A DNA stretch of 64,000 bases, from the NCBI GenBank assembly GCA_964019415.1, contig OZ025869.1, positions 4,404,765-4,468,764 of the forward strand, in the 5' to 3' direction. The position numbers were made by a program, and so were the translations under genes. This DNA comes from Ianthella basta. Lineage: Eukaryota > Porifera > Demospongiae > Verongiida > Ianthellidae. The notes under the pieces were generated by a model that was given only the letters and a program-made list of their open reading frames with translations, searched no databases and was not told the DNA's origin. Of the stretch, positions 41,453 to 53,180 are shown piece by piece. Position 1 is the stretch's first letter. The number at the start of each line of letters is the position of its first letter.

Positions 41453-42145
41453 TGGACTCGTGATGCATCTACTTACTTCATGCACTTATATTACTTTTTA
41501 TGATTATGTATACATAACTTGCACTTGTAGACCTATGCTGACCATACATGCTTTGTTAATTTGTGTTATTCACGACACTGTAAATTTTTTAATATTGTGT
41601 GGTTATTGTGCATGTGAATTGAATAAATATGTTTCTAGTGAGGGGACCCATACAAGCATGTGTGGCAGTTAGTTAAAACAGATGCAGCCAATGGGCTGCA
41701 ACAGAATTTTCTGGTTCTTTTATACTGGAGGATTTTGTTAAAGCACTTTAGCCTGAGGGCTTGCACTCCTTAGATGAGTTGAATGGATCATCCTCGAGCT
41801 CCGAATACCTCATCTTCTCTAATGGCAGAGAAGGACATTGAGAGCATCAGAATGTCTCCAATATGTATGATAAAGGTTTAATTCTTACCAGTGGAGATCC
41901 AATAGGAATACATGGTTTCCACCAATTAGGTTCAAACCCACTCTTCCTGATGTCATTGAAACTATGAGTACTTAAGGTTAGCTAGCTCCTTCATTGAAAT
42001 GACGCTGTCTGTCCTGTCTACAACAACCGCTTAGCCATCCAAGAGGAATACAGTTACGGTTAGCCAGCTCCTTCATTGAACTGACGCTGTCTGTCCTACT
42101 GTCTGTAACACTGCTTTGCCCATTGAATCCTGCCACAAGAGCTTC

Positions 42146-44460
42146 TCCACTACGGTCATCGTGCTGGTAATAGTGCGGCCACCTGCACATTTCAGCTGTG
42201 ATGGCATCCTGCTCTAAGCAAGGGATGCATGCATTTGTCAGCAAATCATCCTAATTTGCATGTTTAAACACATTGAAAACTTCTGCCCTGATGTGCTGGG
42301 CGCTAAGCTTCCACTCTGAGCCCAATGTGCAACGGTGATCAGGCTAATGGCCTGGGTCATTGAGCAGCCTGCTGATAAGTTGTTAGCTGCACAGAAATGT
42401 AAACAATGGTCATTGAGTGCCAGCAAAGGGAAAAAAGGAAGTAGAAGTTTTGTACAGTCGACAATAAGCAGGGCAGGCAATCTCAGCCACCTTAACGTTT
42501 TCTTTCAGGTGGGTCTTTCTTGGATTAGAAGATTTATTCACATTTAGTTGGAACTTCACTAGGACTTAGCAAGCCATGGCAAATGACGTTATATAATTCT
42601 TCTTGGTAGGTTCTCTGCACCAATTTCCCTCTCAGTTTGATTCTGACATCACATTCCGTCATGCAAACCACTCAATTGTCTTTCGTTACACTATGGTCAT
42701 ACTATGACGAAACTGATGATGACAACCATGGTAACATTACAAATCATCAGTCACACTACAATTATGCTGACGTAATTGGAATCACAACGTTGTACTATAC
42801 CAATTACCTTCCTGGTACTGCATACCTGGGCCTTCTGCCAATTCACATTGCATCTTTTGTACACAAAGTCTTTCTAGTGGAATAATTCAAAACAAGGCCA
42901 GTTGACATAGCTGTAATTCATGGTAGAACTGCAGATATTCCAGGGCGACTGTGTCAAGTGAGGGGAGAGAAGACACAACCATCTTTCCATACAAGCACCC
43001 ATAACTGCACCTTTTCTTTAGTGACTGCATGACAGCCACCAAGGGTGGCTTCAGTAACAGCATGTTGTGGGATGGTTGAGCAGAGTGATCCAATGGCGGA
43101 CAGGCAAACTGTCTCTCAAAACTAGTTGGAAGTCACTGTGTTGTGCAATTCATGTACTATACCTTCGCAGGTAACAGTTATTGCAATTATAGTGAAAGCT
43201 TCCACAGCAATATTTTTACATGTACAGTAGCAACACTTAGCTCAAATACCCCACACCCGTCCAATTATACCTAAACACCCACCCACACCTACCAACACAC
43301 ACACTTTTTCCTACCGATACACCCACTTCTACCTACTGATACACCCTCATCACTGATTCACACATCAGCAAGCACTAATGCAGCAACACAAACACACTCA
43401 TATGCTCAGACACTATATGTATTATGTCGATACGACAGTGTGGGGACTGAGATGTGACTGTGGACACACAGTGGCTCCGTACAAAAGTCATACCGAGCAA
43501 CTGACTATCCTACCACACACACATCTGTCTGAATCTTCATTTAAACACATGAGATTCATAGTGCAGCAGAATCTGTCTATCCCATTCATTAGTGTGACTA
43601 GCCAACTGGGCTACTGCAGGTGAGTGCATTGGAGAGGTGCAATGCAAACTATCACAGTGTAGGCTACATAGCCAATATGACCAAAGTGTCCTTGGTCCTT
43701 TACTTCGTTACGTATGGTACGTACTTCACTTAGATGAATTCTAGAGAACCTCATACAGTTGATGAGATGGTGAATGGCATTTACTGCCCACTCACTGTCA
43801 TCTCCTCTAACCTAGTGCATACCATGTTATGCTACGCAGTCCCTGCCGCTTGAAACACATGACAAGAGTAGCGTAGAAGCAAAAGAAATTCAAGCACACC
43901 CAACCCTTCCCTTCCCTTTTACATACCACTGTGACATGGGGTAGAGTGGGGTGAGGGCTTTACTCAACAGCCAATCACAGACATCTCATCACCCACTTCC
44001 TCTAGATCTCCTATTAAAAGCATTCAGGTCTACAATACAACACACACCAATGACCTCCTGACAGGCTACAGAGTGCAAATGGCACACATACCATCCTCCT
44101 GGGCACTAACCACAAGACTGAGCACAAGAGGCTATGTTACTACTACAACCACTGCTGCCTCCCTCAACCTAGTTTAGAAACATGCATTGTGCTTGTGGAA
44201 GGCAGGCTAGTTAAGTTTCACCCATCTACTTTGTACATGCAATTGTAACATGTCCAGTTTTAAGTACAACCCACACAATGTGCATGTGGCTGGACTGACA
44301 CACACACACTCTTACACGAACATGTACACAGAGCATAGAGGAAGAATAGGACTTTTATAACTCTTTGCTTAGATACATTACAGAGATGCTGCTGTGTACA
44401 TGCACCCTGTCACCATTCAGTTTTCACCCTACCCTGTCAATGTTCAGCGGGGCATCTCGG
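42146..44460 (-). pseudogene. Block D interior with weak coding frames
   Basis: Frames kept in several copies include a minus frame at 42,480-42,238 (CTKLLLPFFPLLALNDHCLH), a minus frame at 43,093-42,887 (KPPLVAVMQSLKKRCSYGCL), and + frames at 42,637-42,885 and 43,378-43,623, the latter ending at a gtgagtgc donor string. The differences between copies change amino acids freely, so none is under visible constraint. I regard them as decayed exons of the minus-strand gene or chance. No family recognised. Confidence 0.35.
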
Positions 44461-45215
44461 TGTTTGCACAGCTGTCTGAATGTCCTCTACTGCTCCTTGA
44501 CCGCAAATGATTCCTATGGCCTCAAAGACACTCTTCCACATATGATCCTGGCTCCCTGCTCCAAGAGACTTCTGCATCTACTTGATACATATCTCTGGGT
44601 CGATCTGCTAAACACCAGGCCCACGTTCAAGGTATGGTGAAATACGTTCAAGGTGAGCTTGAAAGCTATTGGAATGCATGCATATAAAGTCCTGGGTTAA
44701 ATATATACCATTGTAGGGGGCAGTTGTTCAGCATCTCGAACAACACAGCTATCTTGCTGTGTTTGTGCACTCTAAGAAGCATTGCGTATGCTGGTTTGCA
44801 GTTTGTACAGTTTCTGGCAACACACTTAATGCTGCTACACATTCTTTCATGTGCTTCAGTATTCAATGATCTCAAATTGGTGATAGGACTATGAATTAGA
44901 AGCGCATGGAAGTACAGGCCAAAGACTTGGTGCCAGCTAGCCAAATGTGAAAAGAGAGTAAGACATGGCTCATGGTAGAGCCAGCACCTATTGTACAGCT
45001 GCAGGATTTGTCGTGAAATTCTTTTAGATTCATTAGCATACACGTTCTCAGAAATGTTCACAACAGCTTCCATTAACTGCATTACTTGTGACCACACCAC
45101 AACCAGCTTTACTCATATTATTCAAGGCAGCCAATGCCCTAACTGCACTAACTCTGAGATCCACTCCAGTGTGTCCACCATCTTTACTATTTGCGGTAAT
45201 TGTCTTACCTTCAAC
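44450..45215 (-). pseudogene. Unrecognised minus-strand gene, 3' exons, copy 1
   Basis: Minus strand, from high to low coordinates: DGGHTGVDLRVCAVRAFAAL (about 45,180), a long frame with LQLYNRCWLYHEPCLTLFSH, VFGLYFHALLIHSPITNLRS and LNTEAHERMCSSIKCVARNC, then IDPEICIK-stop-MQKSLG and WKSVFEAIGIICGQGAVEDI. The first two blocks are in different frames, and the TAG before MQ occurs in every copy (37.9, 44.6, 49.7, 62.2 kb). A pattern such as LRS-NTE-x-ER-x-F/C-S-x-IK is reminiscent of uncharacterised transposon-borne proteins of sponges and cnidarians, but I cannot name it. Confidence 0.45.
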
Positions 45216-45399
45216 ACTATAAATGTTCGTTAGCCTTAGGACAGCAATTTAGCATATGATTACAGTCTGTATCATTTCTCATCACTTATGACCATAAACT
45301 ATAAACTAACTAACTAACCATAGACAGCGGCTGAAGGGAGCAAGTAGTAAACACTGCAAGATAGCAGCCAACAGGTCACCAACTTGGTTGTTAACTATT

Positions 45400-45790
45400 A
45401 CTATCAGTACACACCACACTGTTGTTGTCTGTTGTGAATCATTATAGTGAACATTAAACATTACTTAACCTCGTTCAATATCGTGTGCTCGTATAACTTT
45501 TACTACATTTCAGTGTATACGTTCATGAGTAAGCCATTGCTCCTGAACAGAAGATCCATTGGGCATCCCCAAGCTTGCTTTGGATAGGTATACTGCTTGA
45601 GGTAATTGGGGGCCAGACTGTGCCTTCCTCCAGGGTTTTCTCATATAGCAAACACCTGTAGTCCCTATCCTTTCCCACCAACTGTTGCAGAGCATCATGG
45701 GCTTGTCATACGCCTTCAGCTTCCTGGTTACAACTAGGTACCTCCTCAGCTTATTGGATTCATCAATTGTTATGACAGATGCTTTCAATG
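45400..45790 (-). pseudogene. Further exon of the unrecognised minus-strand gene, copy 1
   Basis: The minus frame KASVITIDESNKLRRYLVVT continues RKLKAYDKPMMLCNSWWERI and GTTGVCYMRKPW to GMPNGSSVQEQW. Copies lie at 58,234-58,724 (longest, extending upstream into MHIGIRPLSLMHTPIHEVAR) and at 63,709-64,000 (cut by the window end). A 110 base start-of-M segment (cacaccacactgttgttgtc onward) is joined directly to its 3' side at 45,407-45,520. Confidence 0.45.
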
Positions 45791-46084
45791 TCTTTTAGAG
45801 GGCCCTTGCAAATGCTTCACAGTCATCCAACAATGATGTATCTTCTTGCTGTTGAACCAACTTCCTCGCTACTTCATGGATAGGAGTGTGCATGAGAGAG
45901 GGGCCTGATTCCAATGTGCACACTGCCGTAGAACATTGCTAATTGTGAATGTGTTCCTAACTAATCATTAGTGTGTTAGCCATGTAGTTAGCTAGGTAGC
46001 TGCACTTGGTAGTTTCCTACTATGGCTCATCCCATTTTATAGATGCTGTTGCAGTCCAGTGGGCTGCTCTATAACTATGTACAG

Positions 46085-46400
46085 CTCAGTTATGGTGGTT
46101 GTACTCCGCAATACCAGAAGACAGAACCACAGACATGTGATTGTCAGACAGAAACTTAGAGACCGTCTACGCTCTCTCCGACAGTACATCACTTCAAGAA
46201 CAGTTCACCAATTACAAACCCAAGTGCTTTCCGTTCTACTGACTCTGAAGAGGCTCAAAGGTGGCTACAGTGTGATTGTGTACTGCTGCGCCACCGCTAA
46301 GGCATGTCCATACGTACTCCGCAATACCAGAAGATAGAACCACAGACATGTGATCGGCTACAGTGTGATCGTGTACTGCTGTGCTACCGCTTATAAACTT
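46085..46400 (+). repeat. Internal duplication at the left edge of block D copy 2
   Basis: The string ccgcaataccagaaga-agaaccacagacatg occurs at about 46,110 and again at about 46,318, each followed by ggctacagtgtgat-gtgtactgctg. In copy 1 (40,180-40,380) there is a single unit. This local duplication postdates the copying of block D. Confidence 0.8.
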
Positions 46401-46565
46401 GTTAAATATACACTTATGCATCTGTGGTTTAAGGCACTTTCACACTGTTGACATAGCTACAGTAACATCTAGCTATATGCCGCTAAGCTACAAATATTTG
46501 GCCTAAGCCATTTTGCTTTTGGCTTGCTCATTTGTTTAGTTCACTTATTTCTCTTTTCTTGATAG

Positions 46566-47206
46566 GTAGCACCGTTTAGGTGGCCAGAAACAAAACATGA
46601 TATAGCCCTGGCAACTGAGGTGGCTGCAAGACGTCCACAACGTCCCCAAGATTGGGATGGCATTGCTGCTACACTGTCTCAGCATTTTTCGACTAGAATT
46701 GAGTTTTTGACGAGAATCAAGTTAACCTTACTGGCAAGGGCTGTAAAGACAGACTAAAGCTGCTAATTCAGAAGTACAAGGGATAGGATGCCCGGTCACT
46801 AAAGTGGTAGGTTTCATGCTGGGCAAAGGTGCATGTTAGATTGTCAATTAAGTAGCACTGACGTTCCTTTTTGTGTTAAAGCTGTGATTTGGTACGCTGT
46901 GCTTATAGATCTGGTACTGAGGAAGACTACTCTGAGCTTGCTCAGTTACTAAAAGACATTCACACATACATGTGTGATTTAGAGGAGACCAGAGCTAGAG
47001 AAAAAGGACAAAAGAAAAAAAGGACCTTGATGAAAGAACACAGGCTGAGGATATGAGGAGGGCAGCTATGGAGGGCTTGGTAAAGTCCTCCACCTTAGGC
47101 AAATATGGCCGGGAAAAATCATGCGACTCTCCTGCTGAGATATCTTCTGCAGATTATTTCGTGGTGGATCTGGATGACAACATTTCAGAGGACACCCCTT
47201 CAAAGC
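46566..47206 (+). pseudogene. Myb/SANT-like gene, dead and truncated copy 2
   Basis: The SANT N-terminus is better kept than in copy 1 (VAARRPQRPQDWDGIAATLS), but the start Met has been lost to a small rearrangement. It shares with copy 1 the extra T in gagtttttgac and the TAG in the KYKG-stop-DAR segment. The exon SGTEEDYSELAQLLKDIHTY is present, but a one-base loss after KGQKKKKD shifts frame. The gene is cut at 47,206 by the deletion, so the coiled-coil end is missing. Confidence 0.75.
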
Positions 47207-49534
47207 TCCACTACGGTCATCGTGCTGGTAATAGTGCGGCCACCTGCACATTTCAGCTGTGATGGCATCCTGCTCTAAGCAAGGGATGCATGCATTTGTC
47301 AGCAAATCATCCTAATTTGCATGTTTAAACACATTGAAAACTTCTGCCCTGATGTGCTGGGCGCTAAGCTTCCACTCTGAGCCCAATGTGCAACGGTGAT
47401 CAGGCTAATGGCCTGGGTCATTGAGCAGCCTGCTGATAAGTTGTTAGCTGCACAGAAATGTAAACAATGGTCATTGAGTGCCAGCAAAGGGAAAAAAGGA
47501 AGTAGAAGTTTTGTACAGTCGACAATAAGCAGGGCAGGCAATCTCAGCCACCTTAACGTTTTCTTTCAGGTGGGTCTTTCTTGGATTAGAAGATTTATTC
47601 ACATTTAGTTGGAACTTCACTAGGACTTAGCAAGCCATGGCAAATGACGTTATATAATTCTTCTTGGTAGGTTCTCTGCACCAATTTCCCTCTCAGTTTG
47701 ATTCTGACATCACATTCCGTCATGCAAACCACTCAATGGTCTTTCGTTACACTATGGTCATACTATGACGAAACTGATGATGACAACCATGGTAACATTA
47801 CAAATCATCAGTCACACTACAATTATGCTGACATAATTGGAATCACAACATTGTACTATACCAATTACCTTCCTGGTACTGCATACCTGGGCCTTCTGCC
47901 AATTCACATTGCATCTTTTGTACACAAAGTCTTTCTAGTGGAATAATTCAAAACAAGGCCAGTTGACATAGCTGTAATTCATGGTAGAACTGCAGATATT
48001 CCAGGGCGACTGTGTCAAGTGAGGGGAGAGAAGACACAACCATCTTTCCATACAAGCACCCATAACTGCACCTTTTCTTTAGTGACTGCAAGACAGCCAC
48101 CAAGGGTGGCTTCAGTAACAGCATGTTGTGGGATGGTTGAGCAGAGTGATCCAATGGCGGACAGGCAAACTGTCTCTCAAAACTAGTTGGAAGTCACTGT
48201 GTTGTGCAATTCATGTACTATACCTTCGCGGGTAACAGTTATTGCAATTATAGTGAGAGCTTCCACAGCAATATGTTTACATTTACAGTAGCAACACTTA
48301 GCTCAACTACCCCACACCCGTCCAATTATACCTAAACACCCACCCACACCTACCAACACACACCTTTTCCTACCGATACACCCACTTCTACCTACTGATA
48401 CACCCTCATCACTGATTCACACATCAGCAAGCACTAATGCAGCAACACAAACACACTCGTATGCCCAGACACTATATGTATTATGTCGATACGACAGTGT
48501 GGGGACTGAGATGTGACTGTCGACACACAGTGGCTCCTTACAAAAGTCATACCGAACAACGGACTATCCTACCACACACACATCTGTCTAAATCTTCATT
48601 TAAACACATGAGATTCATAGTACAGCAGAATCTGTCTATCCCATTCACTAGTGTGACTAGCCAACTGGGCTACTGCAGGTGAGTGCATTGGAGAGGTGCA
48701 ATGCAAACTATCACAGTGTAGGCTACATAGCCAATATGACCAAAGTGTCCTTGGTCCTTTACTTCGTTACGTATGGTACGTACTTCACTTAGATGAATTC
48801 TAGAGAACCTCATACAGTTGATGAGATGGTGAATGGCATTTACTGCCCACTCACTGTCATCTCCTCTAACCTAGTGCATACCATGTTATACTATGCAGTC
48901 CCTGCCGCTTGAAACACATGACAAGAGTAGCGTAGAAGCGAAAATAATGCAAGCACACCCAACCCTTCCCTTCCCTTTTACATACCACTGTGACATGGGG
49001 TAGAGTGGGGTGAGGGCTTTACTCAACAGCCAATCACAGACATCTCATCACCCACTTCCTCTAGATCTCCTATTAAAAGCATTCAGGTCTACAATACAAC
49101 ACACACCAATGACCTCCTGACAGGCTACAGAGTGCAAATGGCACACATACCATCCTCCTGGGCACTAACCACAAGACTGAGCACAAGAGGCAATGTTACT
49201 ACTACAACCACTGCTGCCTCCCTCAACCTAGTTTAGAAACAATCACTCTTTGAATTAGATTCCTGTATGCATTGTGCTTGTGGAAGGCAGGCTAGTTAAG
49301 TTTCACCCATCTACTTTGTACATGCAATTGTAACATGTCCAGTTTCAAGTACAACCCACACAATGTGCATGTGGCTGGACTGACACACACACACTCTTAC
49401 ACGAACATGTACACAGAGCAGAGAGGAAGAATAGGACTTTTATAACTCTTTGCTTAGATACATTACAGAGATGCTGCTGTGTACATGCACCCTGTCACCA
49501 TTCAGTTTTCACCCTACCCTGTCAATGTTCAGCG

Positions 49535-50262
49535 GGGCATCTCGGTGTTTGCACAGCTGTCTGAATGTCCTCTACTGCTCCTTGACCGCAAATGATTCCT
49601 ATGGCCTCAAAGACACTCTTCCACATATGATCCTGGCTCCCTGCTCCAGGAGACTTCTGCATCTACTTTACACATTTGTCTGGGTCGATCTGCTGAACAC
49701 CAGGCCCACGTTCAAGGTATGGTGAAATACGTTCAAGGTGAGCTTGAAAGCTATTGGAATGCATGCATATAAAGTCCTGGGTTAAATATATACCATTGTA
49801 GGGGGCAGTTGTTCAGCATCTCAAACAACACAGCTATCTTGCTGTGTTTGTGCACTCTAAGAAGCATTGCGTATGCTGGTTTGCAGTTTGTACAGTTTCT
49901 GGCAACACACTTAATGCTGCTACACATTCTTTCATGTGCTTCAGTATTCAATGATCTCAAATTGGTGATAGGACTATGAATTAGAAGCGCATGGAAGTAC
50001 AGGCTAAAAACTTGGTGCCAGCTAGCCAAATGTGAAAAGAGAGTAAGACACGGCTCATGGTCGAGCCAGCAGCAAATGTACAGCTGTAGGATTTGTCGTG
50101 AAGTTCTTTTAGATTCATTAGCATGCACGTTCTCAGAAATCTTCAACAGTTTCCATTAACTGCATTACTTTTGTGTCCACACCACAACCAGCTTTACTCA
50201 CATCTCACACACTCTGAGATCCACTCCAGTGTGTCCACTATCTCTACAATTTACATTCATTT
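49535..50262 (-). pseudogene. Unrecognised minus-strand gene, 3' exons, copy 2
   Basis: Same exon pieces as at 44,450-45,215: LCTLF-type block SRQILQLYICCWLDHEPCLT, LRSLNTEAHERMCSSIKCVA, and IDP-x-KCVK-stop-MQ in place of IDPEICIK-stop-MQ. The upstream DGGHTGVDLR piece is shortened by a deletion near 50,200. Confidence 0.45.
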
Positions 50263-50372
50263 TCTTACCTTCAACATTATAAATGTACTTTAGCCTTATG
50301 ACAGCAATTTAGCATATGATTACAGTCTGTATCATTTCTCATCACTTATGACCATAAAATATCTAACCACAC

Positions 50373-51157
50373 TTAGCTCTTCAACAGTCGACAACACCAA
50401 TCTGCTTTTGAGATGGCACGAGGCGAATGTTTAGCATAGAACAATGAAAACTTGTTTCCCTTTCTGCTTGGTCCACACAACAATCCAATGATTGGATTTG
50501 ATGTGCAGTATCTGTACAGCATTGATGTTTCCTGCCTGTGTGATTGTGCTTGTAACAGTGTCAGCCGCATACCACTTAACTTTGGAAATAGCTGCTTCAA
50601 CAGCCGTTGTGCGAAATGCATATGCAGATCCACCAAGCACTTGCCACTTTCAATTGTATTCTTCTCTTTCTCTGTTGGAACAATGTCATTGAAACATAGT
50701 CAAACTGGCAGTTTCTTTGTCCCATTATGGCACCATCTGTAGCCATCAGCCTTCCAATCATCTGTGCATTTACAAAGAGATAAGTTTCAGTGTGCATTTA
50801 CTTTACTCACTATGTCAGTTAACATCTCTTTCACTGCTGATGAATATTCTACACCACATTGTTGAAATGAGCATGGTGCTATCTAGTGTGTAGTAACTAC
50901 ACGTAGCTGTGCCTGCATGTGTTCCTCACCTGGGCATTGGTCATTCTTGTACCGGTACACCTCTCCTCCCTTTGCTCGAGCAGGTGGTAGTAGAACTCCT
51001 CATAGTCGGTGATGTTGTCCAAGAACTGCACAAGCTCCGTCACAGACAATCTCTCTGTCCTCCAGAAGACTGGCCATGCAGGATTCATATTACACTTGTA
51101 TGATTTCAGCTTCTTTGTGTGAACTTTTATCACTGTTTTGATTTTGGAATTTGTCAC
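50373..51157 (-). pseudogene. Unrecognised minus-strand gene, 5' exons (DWKADGYRW motif)
   Basis: The exon at about 51,085-50,929 encodes MNPAWPVFWRTERLSVTELV, QFLDNITDYEEFYYHLLEQR and EERCTGTRMTNAQ and ends at a cag/gtgagg donor. After the acceptor aatgcacag (about 50,765) the next exon reads DDWKADGYRWCHNGTKKLPV and a stop. It then continues open to RAISKADWCCRLLKS, with better-looking stretches in other frames (RTTAVEAAISKVKWYAADTV). A D-W-K-x-DGYxW module before N/QG-x-x-x-LP recalls uncharacterised invertebrate transposon proteins. It precedes the 3' exons of block D copy 2 on the same strand and may be their true 5' end. Confidence 0.45.
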
Positions 51158-51519
51158 TAATCGATGTGTTGTTACGTATTACACTTTGGTCCACCAGTAG
51201 TACACTTTGGTCCGCTATTTAGCGTATTCATGCCTCACAATGTCCGCACTTTAGGTGATTAATGGGCACTAATTGCCATTCCTATTCTTTGTGTGTGGCT
51301 GTGTTGGTGCGGACTGTCAGCAAAATAGAATCAACCTTCAGAACTTGGTCAACGCATTCTGGGCTGTAGCGACCATATGTAGCTTTTGCCATCACAGACC
51401 ACTAACTACTCTAGCGACTGTGAGTTCCTTGATACATTATATTTCTGTAAATACTCACTGTAAATGCATGTGCTGTAAGCAGTCATGTGTCTGTCTTTGC
51501 TTGAGATTTCTCCATGCAT

Positions 51520-51540
51520 GTGTGGTGTGTGTGTGCGTGT

Positions 51541-51587
<47 letters not shown>

Positions 51588-51700
51588 TGTGTGGTACGTG
51601 TGTGTGTGTGGGTGTTGACGTATGCATGTGTGTGGGTGTCTGTGTGTGGGTGTTGTGTGTGGAAGGGGTTTGGGTGTGTGGGTGTGTGTCTGGTGTGTGT
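51520..51700 (+). repeat. Imperfect (TG)n microsatellite
   Basis: Paralogue of the tract at 416-620, with a different repeat count. Confidence 0.95.
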
Positions 51701-51869
51701 TGCATGTTTATCTCCCTACCTCCCTACCTCCCTGACACTATGTCATACTTACCTATGTTGCGTGACAGAGCAGTGACTGAAGAGAGCAAGTAAACACTGC
51801 AAGATAGCAGCCAGCAGGTCGCCAACGTGGTGCTATTACTACTAATAATTTATACATGTACACTCTACA

Positions 51870-52584
51870 AATTAATATGCACACCACACTGTTGTTGTCC
51901 GTTGTGATTCATTATAGCGAACATTACTTTACCTCATTCAATATCGTGTGCTCATATAACTTTTACTACATTTCAGTGTATACTTTCATATCATATATCA
52001 ATGCTGATGGTAATCAATACAGTATAGTAATTCTGTGAATATGACTTTTTATGTATAATACAATGTATAATGAGAATGAGAATGAATGAGTGAAGATATA
52101 TTTGTCATGGTTAAACCATTGAGTGGCCAATCTAGAAGTATACATTCGCCCCTGACTGTACATTCATCTTGTGGATGACCTGCAGGTTAAAAGAAGAAAA
52201 GTATGTTACATGGAAGCTATGTGCACTTGCATTTGTGCCTGCATAGTGTGCTCTTATTTAAATTTCAGTGTGTGATACTTACCTGGCTTCTACTGTGGGG
52301 TCTTCTCCCCCACCTGCCAAGAGGGGCCACCCTTCAGGCGACCCTCGGCTGATCCACTGGGTGTGCTACATTTGTAGCACACCCCTCTCCCAAAATTGTA
52401 AAATTAACACCTACATGTATGTAAATTGAAAAGCAGTACACTAGCATAATTATATGTAGCACCTAACTTACTCCGGACAGTCCCAGTCTTTCTTCCACTT
52501 GTCCTGCGGAGCCCCCTCTGACCTGCTTTAGGGGGCTTGGCCAGGGACTCCCCAACTGGCTTCGCTGGGGACCCCCCTGTGGTG
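51870..52584 (-). repeat. Module M, copy 4
   Basis: R1 copy 2 counterpart of 765-1,480, diverging from the other M copies at the same point near the cccccctgtggtg string. Confidence 0.8.
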
Positions 52585-53180
52585 GGTGACGCGACACAGA
52601 GTGAGCGCGGCCTTCGGCTGCACTTGCTAGTACGATTATATTCTTTAAATGTATATTTAGAAATAGGGTACTATGATATCTGATGCATCAAATAGGCAGT
52701 GCACAGCACCCCCTATGCAAGGTTATAATGTTGCATGCTATATAATACTATCTGTATATTCCCTGCTTGTTCAACGTATCTAGAGAAAGGTTGCCTCATA
52801 CGAGGCAAGGAGAAAGCAATTCAATAGAAAAGTTAAGGAAAGAAAGCAACACCACAATGAATTCAGTAAATGTAATCAGTCTAGTATGGCCTTCTGCATA
52901 GCTACATATTTTCTTCCAGAATCAAATTATCTGTCACACTCTAGCACTCTTGCTGATTTGGACTCCCCATTAAGTCCTTTATAGCATGGTAACTGTGCAT
53001 GTAAATTGGCAGGAAAGGTAATGTTACAATTGCTGCTAGCCCGGTGCAACATCTGGAGAACAGAAAAGCCAACACTGCTGAAGAACTTGAAGAAACATAC
53101 CTGGTAGTTCCTCTTGAATTTGTGAATGATCCTAATAATCTATCTCTGGAAAGCACCTGAACATGACAGCTATCTTATTC
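52584..53180 (+). pseudogene. Degraded coding remnant, R1 copy 2 version
   Basis: Counterpart of 1,480-2,080, with the same stops. See 59,723 for the most open relative. Confidence 0.4.

Larger units (their letters stand above)
40160..45310. repeat. Block D, copy 1 (5.1 kb)
   Basis: Its left part (40,160-41,205) matches 46,100-47,206. Its right part (42,146-45,310) matches 47,207-50,358 and, from 42,600, also 60,226-62,985. About 945 bases (41,206-42,145) are present only here, so copy 2 has lost them or copy 1 gained them. Similarity is high (a few differences per 100 bases at most). Within the 945 bases, tagc-agctccttcattgaa-tgacgctgtctgtcct is itself tandemly repeated (about 41,980 and 42,062). 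Confidence 0.92.
46100..50358. repeat. Block D, copy 2 (4.2 kb)
   Basis: Direct partner of 40,160-45,310 in the same orientation. The join that replaces the 945 bases of copy 1 reads ttcaaag|ctccactacgg at 47,206. The right end of homology is near 50,358 (gaccataaa), where copies 1 and 3 continue into ctataaactaactaac. Confidence 0.92.

Noticed and set aside
42637-43623. Plus-strand ORFs (82 and 81 codons) repeated in two or three block-D copies
   Set aside because: Differences between copies change amino acids freely, with no sign of constraint; treated as passengers.
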